Positions 57,301-64,000 of a stretch of DNA of 64,000 nt are shown in pieces. The stretch's first letter is position 1, and each line of letters starts with the position of its first letter. Source of the DNA: Cryptomeria japonica (lineage: Eukaryota; Streptophyta; Pinopsida; Cupressales; Cupressaceae); the NCBI RefSeq assembly GCF_030272615.1, contig NC_081406.1:211828997-211892996 (forward strand). The letters run 5' to 3'. A program made the translations under genes and the position numbers. Below the pieces are notes generated by a model. The model worked only from the letters and a program-made list of their open reading frames with translations, was not told the origin of the DNA and made no database searches.

Positions 57301-57720
57301 CCTTTTAAATCAAATGCTATGTATGGCTATTTCTAATTCTTATCCATCTAGCCATCTAAATACTTATCCTAATCCATTCACCCATAAGTCCCCTCACCCA
57401 TCAAAACATAATCCATTAAAGCCATACCCATCATTCCATCCATCAAAATTGTTATCTTTTTATCCATATTAATCTTAATCCATCAAACTACCCCCTAGTT
57501 CATATAGATCCTTAACCTCCAAATCATCTAGTAAACCATCCCTTAGACTATACAAATCAAGATCCATCAAACCCTCCATTATCCATATAACTCCTTTAAT
57601 CCATTTACCCATGTAGCCTCTCATTCACTAAATCTAAATCCATGAAATCCTTTCTCTTAAATTTATCCATTGAACCCCTCATCAACCCAAATAAACCATA
57701 AACCATTAATCCATATGGTT
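57301..57720. repeat. Degenerate 'atccatcaaac' low-complexity tract
   Basis: Words such as atccatcaaa, atccattaaa, ccatccat and ccctcatc recur at irregular spacing for about 400 bp, with C and T uneven between strands. A degenerate simple repeat; no coding signal. Confidence 0.65.
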
Positions 57721-58169
57721 ATTTATGCATATGGTTATTTTTTAGACTTGTATGCATACTTTTCTCTCATGGGTTTTTGTAGGAAATGGTTTGATCAAAA
57801 TGTATGATTTTATAAAATGTGGTATGAAAGCCATGGTTGTGGTTGTTGGGTGTGATAGATCCCTGTTTTGGTATAACCCTTGTTTGAGTATGCATGATAC
57901 AAAGTTGAAGCCATGAAAATGTAAGAAATATTCCAAATATTGAAGGTATGAGATACAATTTATAGGTTGTAGATTTATTTTTTAGTTTTATTTTTTTGGG
58001 GGTGGGGGAGTTGTATATTTATGGTTATATTTAATAGATCTAGGATTTGAATGATTTTAGAGAAAGTTTTTTTTTGTGTGTTCATCATGATGGTTTTAAA
58101 GGGGAATCTTCACAAATGATACCATGGGACAAAAAAAACTTGCCATTGGATCTAGGAGACATGATATGC
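57721..58169. other. Non-coding spacer
   Basis: AT-rich; contains a short G-run 'ttgggggtgggggag' near 58000. Nothing else recognised. Confidence 0.5.
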
Positions 58170-59150
58170 TAGTTTTCAGAACTTTTTGGAAGTGTAACTA
58201 AATTCCAAGCTCCCTAGACTCCTAAAATGACAGTTGATGACATTCAAGAAATGAATTAGTACGAATTTCCATCATTCAAACAATTAATTTTCTTCAAAGA
58301 ATCTATAATTTTTAGTTTGCCTACATTTATTGTGAACTAAAATATTGACATATGTTCCCATCACATGCATTTTGAGATCATTGATGTATTGGTAGGCTTG
58401 AAGGTATAAACATGTGAAATCAACATATGAATCAGGCCAGAAAAAAGATCAAATGAACTCCTTGAACAAGGTGTATTTGAGCAAGTTTTTAGGGTTCCAA
58501 AAAATAATGAGCTATAATTTTGGCAATTAGATTTACCAATTTAAGATTTGAAAGATGATGAAAATTTGTGAACTTTTTATCATAGAGTTACTCAAAGATT
58601 TGATTTGTCTTTCAAGATTAAAAGTTATTGGCTGAATAGTTATATCTGAAAAATGATTTGAGAGAAAACATAAATTGTTCACCTTTTCACATATCGATAG
58701 TATTAGTCTAACTAATAAGTCCATATATTAGTTAAACAAAATAACTATGCCTTTCGTCATTGATTCAAATAATTCAAATAATTTTGTACCTTATTGAAGA
58801 ATTAACTTCCTTAAACATATAAAAAAAGTGAATTTGGAAAAGATATATGAAAAATTCCAACACAAAAAAGTATACAAGGAAAATAAAAAATGGTAAAGTG
58901 ATGTAAGATTGATTAAGATTGATTTTGATCATAAATGTCCATGCATCACTATATAGTAAAATGTATTAAGCTACCTATTTTAAAAATATTTTTCCTTCCC
59001 TTGAGTTTCTTAATAATTGTATCTTAGTTTATGGATATAAAGAGGATTTGAAAATACTTGTGCAATTCTTTATGCCCACTTAAAACTTTCAAAAACTTAG
59101 AGTTATCATTGTCGTCTAATCATATTATAATAATACTTCTTTGAGTTATG
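58170..59150. repeat. Substrate array, R2 block, copy c
   Basis: Aligns with 54588-55340 and, better in the middle, with 1330-2100 ('tttgaaagatgatgaaaa', 'aaagatttgatttgtc', 'aataactatgcctttc'). It is cut at 59150 by copia-2: the sequence 'cttctttgagtta' continues in copy b as 'cttctttgaattatc'. Confidence 0.75.
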
Positions 59151-59598
59151 TTGGTGTAATTATTTATTCTTATAGGATATAATTACACTTTACTTAAGTT
59201 AACTTAGGATAATGCATCTCATCGTAGTTTGGATATGAGACACTTAGGGAAGTGTGCACATAGGGATGATGCTTGTAGGAGAAATTCCGCCTTTTGTGGT
59301 CTTATCTTGTTGTTACATTCCACATTCGGTGGGTGATCCACATCTTGTGGAATATTATATTATTTCTCCTACCTACCCCTACTTTTTCTTACCTACCCTT
59401 GTTTCTCATTGAGCCACATGTCATGATTGTGTGCTCACATATCCATTTGGCCTTGCCTATATATGCAAGCCTATATTCATTGTATTGGTTAATCCAGTTG
59501 ATCATTTGTATATTGATGAGAAAATAGTTGGTTCTTGTCATACTTTTGTCTCTCTTTTATGCTTCTCATTGTGCCCTTGATCTTGGCGAAATCTCACA
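59151..59598 (+). repeat. Copia-2 5' LTR
   Basis: 448 bp, beginning TGTTGGTGTAAT and ending ATCTCACA, followed by a PBS. It contains 'gcctatatatgcaagcc' near 59455-59471, a good TATA-box candidate about 310 bp into the LTR. Confidence 0.85.
59457..59466 (+). promoter_or_regulatory. Candidate TATA box of copia-2
   Basis: ctatatatgc, about 135 bp before the LTR end, matches the plant TATA consensus in form and place. No transcript evidence is available from sequence alone. Confidence 0.5.
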
Positions 59599-59613
59599 TT
59601 GTATCAGAGCCAT
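59599..59613 (+). other. Copia-2 primer-binding site
   Basis: ttgtatcagagccat follows the LTR directly and matches the initiator tRNA-Met PBS (TGGTATCAGAGC) apart from one base. Confidence 0.85.
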
Positions 59614-61184
59614 TGGGGCTTCATTGATTGGTTTTGGGAGACATCTTGGAAGGCTTATATTTTTTTTTTAATCTTAGGTTCTGCACATTTTGGAGGCATC
59701 CTAGAGCATTTTTTACCTCACCATTGCATTCAAGAGGCCGTTTCCATAAAAATCAAGTATAAACTCGACCTATTTTGGCAAAAGTCGGATTTTAGGTGTT
59801 GGAGGATTTTTTAACCCAATTCGAGTTGTACGGTACGGATTTTGGGAAAAAAAAAATTATTTTGCAATTTTTTTTTTTATTTGAAAAAACAAAATTAAAT
59901 TGTTGCAGTTTTTTTTTTACAAAAAAAAAAAAGGCGTAAAATCAAATATATTATTTCGGGGGGGTTTTTTAACTCCACCCCCGAAGTAGTCCATACTACC
60001 GTGTCTGTAGAAGTTGACAGACCATACCCGATGACGTTGACCACCGGTCATCCTCGGTAGCCTCGCTGGTCGTCCTCGACAACCCCACCACTCGTCCTCA
60101 GCAGCCCCGCCGACCTGTAGAACACTGCTGGCCACCGTAGCTCCGGCCCCAGCGGCCCCGTCGCCTCCAGACCGCTGGCCCTGACAATCCCACTGGCTCT
60201 AGCCAGGCATTGGCCATCAAGCTTCGGTCATCGGGCTCCACCGGCTCCGGCCACCTATCACCAGTCAGGTCACCAACAACCACTGGTAATCTCGCCTCCC
60301 GCTCAAACACGTCATCTCCCGACGAATCCACAGTTGCCACATGGCAGGAGGCCACTGGCCCGTGGAAAAATAGTGCCACGTCATCTATACAGTCAGCACC
60401 CAATCATCAGCTCAGTCAGTGCCACCTTCAGCATTTCCGTGCGGTCAGCCAGGGGTGCGATGACCATTTTGACAGTCATACGGTTGTCAAATTTAACACA
60501 GTGTTTTGTTGAAGTCAGCATGCATCAGCACTGTTTTGAAAATTTTAGACCCCTCTTCGTTGAGCAATTTGGTTTTTTGGGTCAACTTTAGAGGCTCATA
60601 ACTTGCTCAATTTTGCTCTTTTTTGGGTGCAATTTTTTTTTATTTGGGCTAATTTTTTGTGCTCTCCGCACTGGTGTAGTTATTTTCTAATTTTGATGCA
60701 CAATTTTTTCAAAATTTTCAGATTCTTTTAGTTGTACCTATCCAATCCTCAATTTTTCAACTTCAAAGGCTTCATTTGGGCTCATACGACCTCCTTTACA
60801 AGTGTCATTTTTTTTAAAGTGCATATTTTTTCATCTACTTTCATAATCTATGATCAATTTTTCAGAGATTTTGAGTGGATATTGTACTTTTAGATATTGG
60901 TCCTTTTTTGGCCTACTTGGTACTTGTAATTTGCTTGGATCTTAGTTTAGATCTCTTGCATTTTCAGTTTGAGTCTCCTTTGGCCTCTTTGAGACAGTTG
61001 TAAAGTTGAAATTAGAAGTCCACTTTACCATTTTTTGCAAGTGGCCCATTGTACACGCACTAAGTATAAAGCATCAAATCATCATTTGTTTTTTTGGGGG
61101 GGGGGTTCTTTGATTGAGTGAATTTGGGGGGGTGTCTTGTGTGATTTAGCCTCTCTTTCCTTGTGCTCTTTCATTTTTGTTTCT
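59614..61184 (+). other. Copia-2 leader with homopolymer runs and a GC-rich island
   Basis: Non-coding. 59845-59935 is rich in A and T homopolymers; 59990-60420 is strikingly GC-rich for this window. G-runs lie near 61095-61107 and 61126-61132, just upstream of gag. No ORF in the + direction is supportable. Confidence 0.6.
60051..60116 (+). repeat. 22-bp tandem repeat, 3 units, in the GC-rich island
   Basis: Units beginning tcctcggtagcc, tcctcgacaacc and tcctcagcagcc at 60051, 60073 and 60095, exactly 22 bp apart, with conserved start and C-rich middle. Confidence 0.75.
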
Positions 61185-62177
61185 ATGAGTCCTCATAAAT
61201 TTCCACCTTTAACTCCTCATAATTATGCATCTTAGAAAATTAAAGCATGGAGCAAACTAATGGAAAAAGGGGTCACGCATTACATAGATGGAACAATAGC
61301 AGCACCACCAGATCCTAAGGATAATCCTAATTTTCAGTTAGAATGACTCACTAAAAATTGCATGGCTCTTGGAACTTTGTGTAAGTATGTATTAGATGAC
61401 CTCATTTTTCACATTGAGAAGTGTTCTACAATCAAAGGGGCTTGGGATATCTTTTAGAAATTGTACTGTCAAGTTGATGAAATCAAAGGTTACAAGATTG
61501 ACAATGAGCTAACCAACTTGGATCCCAAGAGTTTTGATACAATCCAAGATTATGTCACAAAAGCAAATGAGCTAAGAGCAAAGCTTAAGGATTGTGAAAT
61601 TGACAAAAATGATGCTCAGTTGATATTCAACTTCTTGGACAAGCTTGCACTTGAATATGCAACATTTGTTTCTAGCTTCCAAACTCATCGTTTGACAGTG
61701 GGGAGTTCCTACACTATGCCTTCATTTGATGCTTTCATAGAAACGTTGATGTTGGAACAATTTAAGTTGTTGAACATGGGAATTCTCAAGTCTTCAAAGT
61801 CCAAGGCTTTGGTGGCTAATCAAACGAGTCAAGGGAGTCAAGGCAAAGATCCCAGGAAGAAGAAGAAGCAATATAAGAAAAAGCCACAACAGGAAAAAAG
61901 ACAATCACCCTCTCCATCACAAGGGGATTTTTCATCCTCTTCCAAGAAGGGGACTCCACCTAAGAAGGATAAACCAACTTGTGCTTATAGCAAGAAGTAT
62001 GGTCATGATGAGCATTGATGCCACACCAAGGAAGTTGATGAGTTGACACATCTTATTAAGAAGAACAACATCAATTTGCTATTCACCTACAACAAGAAGG
62101 ATTAATCTCCTGCCACTTACTCATAGTCTAAGGGAAAAGGGCAAGCATTTGTGGCTAAAACAGGTTCTTCACAATAG
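61185..62177 (+). pseudogene. gag: Copia-2 gag (decayed)
   Basis: Start chosen at ATG 61185 (MSPHKFPPLTPHNYAS). One frame continues through stops near 61233 and 61344 and at 61455-61460 to VDEIKGYKIDNELTNLDPKS and DYVTKANELRAKLKDCEIDK, typical copia Gag. The basic C-terminus (KKKKQYKKKPQQEK) precedes a damaged zinc knuckle, CAYSKKYGHDEH-stop-C, where the second Cys is Ser. Gag would form the particle. Stops disable it. Confidence 0.85.
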
Positions 62178-62590
62178 TGGATACTTGACTTGGGTGCCTC
62201 TTATCACATGGGTTCTACAAAGGAGCAGTTTTCTTCATTGGAGCCATCTAAGGTACCTCACATTAACATAGGTGATGATACACAAGTTGAGGTTGAAGGG
62301 AAAGGTTCAATTGACATGGATGATGGAACATTTAAGAATGTTCCTTATGTTCCTAACTTGTCTACCAATCTTCTATCTATCTACCAAATTAGTCACTATG
62401 GAAATGGGAAAAGAGTTGAGTTTACACTTGATTCAGTTGTGGTAAAGGAACTTGACAATGATGCCTTGGTAGCAGTGGGACAAGTCAATGACAACTCAAG
62501 GCTTTATTCATTCTCCCACTTTGTGTCAAATTCTCCTTCTAGGGCCTTGTTTACTCATTCAAATTTAGAAAGTAAGCTATGGCATGAGTA
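62178..62590 (+). pseudogene. pol: Copia-2 protease and pre-integrase segment
   Basis: In the same frame as gag: WILDLGASYHMG near 62178-62213, the copia protease site (usually W(I/L)DSGAS.H) with Ser changed to Leu. Then VPYVPNLSTNLLSIYQI and SKLWHE-stop-FGHLN, the GAG-pre-integrase motif, with the stop at the usual Gln or Arg codon. Confidence 0.85.
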
Positions 62591-63300
62591 GTTTGGTCAC
62601 CTCAACTACCACTATCTTCAATATCTTAGTACTAAAGACATGGTCACAGGTCTACCTTGAATCAGGTTTTCAGAGGGTGTATGTTCAGGATGTTGCATGG
62701 GCAAGCATCTCGAGGAGAAGTTTGATAAGGGGAAATATTGGAGAGCTTTGGACATTCTTCAACTTGTTCACAGTGATGTAGAAGGTCAATTTCCATCACC
62801 TTCATTGATGACTACTCCCACTTCACTTGGGTCTATTTTCTTATTCATAAGAGTAAAGTGTTTGACAAATGTATAGACTTCAAGGCTCATGTGGAGAAGT
62901 AATCAAGGAAAGTGGTCAAGATTCTTTGCATAGATAATGGAAGGGAATATGTGAACAAATGACTTGACGATTTTTGTACATTTGAGGGGATTGATCTTTA
63001 GCATTCTATTGCTTACACTCCATAGTAGAACGGAGTTGCAAAATGGAAGAATAGAACTCTCAAAGAAATGGCTAGTTGTATGATACATGCATGTTCTCTT
63101 GATCCCGCCTTTTGGGCAGAGGCTATCAGTTGTGCCACAGACATCCAAAATCAGGTTCCTCACAAAGCTTTGATAGGTATTACTCTTTTTGAGGCTTGGG
63201 CTGGAAGGAAACTGATTGTGAGACATTTCAGAGTCTTTGGGTGTCCAGCATGGGCTCACATTCCTCTGCAGAAATGCAAGGTATTGGAACCTCAAAGTAG
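62591..63300 (+). pseudogene. pol: Copia-2 integrase (decayed, several frames)
   Basis: FGHLNYHYLQYLSTKDMVTG, then CSGCCMGKH (zinc region), then LQLVHSDVEGQFPSPS with the first catalytic Asp. Downstream the frame shifts repeatedly; recognisable pieces are 'IDNGREYVNK'-like sequence near 62930, and MASCMIHACSLDPAFWAEAI and HFRVFGCPAWAHIP at 63068-63260. Too many frameshifts for function. Confidence 0.8.
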
Positions 63301-63689
63301 GCCTTGTATTTTGTTGGATATCCCAAGGGTATTAAGGCATATCGATTGATGGATCCTAAGACACATAAGGTGTTTATTGAGAGGAGTGTTCATTTTGAGG
63401 AGAGCTCTCCTAGCTTAGCCTCCTTTCCTCCTCTACCTTCCTCCATTGTGGATAGTCATGAGAGTGATTCGGATGGTGAGACTCTTTTAACTATGACTCC
63501 TAGGGTTACACTTCAACGGGGTCCACTTGTAGTTGAGGAGCCTCATTCTCCACCTCCACCTAGACCTCGTTGGGCTTGATTGACACTTGAGTCTGTGGGT
63601 TCTCTTGTTAGGGATCCTTCAGATACATGGAGGACTCAATCACAACATCAGGATCTTCTACATGCATACATTGCTACCCCTTTCGATCC
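63301..63689 (+). pseudogene. Copia-2 integrase C-terminal linker
   Basis: YFVGYPKGIKAYRLMDPKTH and VFIERSVHFEESSP are the conserved end of copia integrase. A Ser/Pro/acid-rich spacer (SHESDSDGETLL; PHSPPPPRPRWA) leads towards RT. Confidence 0.8.
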
Positions 63690-64000
63690 TTAGACATTTT
63701 AGGAATCATTAAGGGTTCTCGAGTGGGACCAAGCTATGAAGGAAGAGTATAGTTCCTTGATGAGGAACAACACATGGGAGTTAGTCCCTCTCCCTAAGGG
63801 GAGAAAGATGGTTCGATGTAAGTGGATCTATTAGACCAAGTTTTCAGGGGGTGGTGTTGTGGATAAGTATAAGGCTCAGCTTGTTGTGAAAGGTTTCTCT
63901 CAGGTTCCAGGTGTTGACTATACTGAGACCTTTGCACCCATAGCCAAGATGAACTCCATTCACTTGACACTTGCTATTGTTGCAGTTCATGGTTGGGTTG
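63690..64000 (+). pseudogene. pol: Copia-2 reverse transcriptase, N-terminal part (cut by window)
   Basis: ESLRVLEWDQAMKEEYSSLM, NNTWELVPLPKGRKMVRCKW, a stop where most copias have K, YKAQLVVKGFSQVPGVDYTE and TFAPIAKMNSIHLTLAIVAV. This is the canonical start of copia RT; the catalytic YVDD lies beyond the window. Confidence 0.9.

Larger units (their letters stand above)
59151..64000 (+). mobile_element. Copia-2: Ty1/copia retrotransposon, truncated by window end
   Basis: 5' LTR (59151-59598), PBS, a 1.6-kb leader, gag, protease, integrase and the start of RT, in copia order on the + strand. The 3' half lies beyond the window, so the target duplication (left candidate agtta) cannot be tested. 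Multiple stops and frameshifts show it is inactive. It is unrelated in LTR and leader to copia-1. Confidence 0.9.

Noticed and set aside
56320-58724. Short minus-strand ORFs in the third array unit
   Set aside because: AT-rich chance frames without motifs; the surrounding DNA behaves as a non-coding repeat.
60098-60403. Minus-strand ORFs in the GC-rich copia-2 leader
   Set aside because: Long frames are expected by chance in GC-rich DNA; no domain or conserved motif recognised.

Overview
The window is repeat-dense plant nuclear DNA with no recognisable host gene, tRNA or rRNA. It is a nest of old LTR retrotransposons set in AT-rich non-coding repeats. Plant origin follows from Tat-lineage Ty3/gypsy elements with two RNase H domains, from plant-type Ty1/copia elements, and from antisense genes carrying the plant mobile domain (PMD). 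Deep nesting and heavy decay suggest a very large genome; a conifer or other gymnosperm is plausible but not proven.

Layout. The substrate (1-4202 and 54035-59150) is a non-coding direct-repeat array whose best landmark recurs about every 3.6 kb once insertions are removed; it contains an ~80-bp minisatellite. Copia-1 (4203-54034, + strand, 5-bp TSD tacaa) inserted into that minisatellite. Inside its RNase H region sits Tat element B (about 9287-50302, + strand). Inside B's 5' LTR sits Tat element A (9322-21989, - strand, TSD actac, two 1660-bp LTRs). Inside B's coding region, between the protease/G-patch part and the reverse transcriptase, sits element C (28893-39908, - strand), a relative of A. 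A 1198-bp TG...CA sequence with a perfect cttat duplication (51535-52732), probably a solo LTR, interrupts the 3' LTR of copia-1. Copia-2 (59151 to the window end, + strand) inserted into the third unit of the substrate array.

A, B and C each carry, between pol and the 3' LTR and on the strand opposite to gag-pol, a multi-exon gene with a PMD. A and C have three exons; B has at least two, with intron 1 in the same phase. Introns on this strand can survive retrotransposition because the genomic RNA reads them in the non-spliceable orientation. In both families intron 1 of the antisense gene holds a short-motif array resembling an array in the LTR or 5' leader of the same element. A and C also lack a recognisable Gag capsid/nucleocapsid module, and C has in addition lost about 1.7 kb covering the RT active site, both RNase H domains and the integrase N-terminus.

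All coding regions are decayed. Many in-frame stops look like C-to-T changes (CGA to TGA, CAG to TAG, CAA to TAA), as expected for methylated, silenced elements. Coordinates of multi-exon genes and nested boundaries were worked out by eye; divergence values are impressions only.
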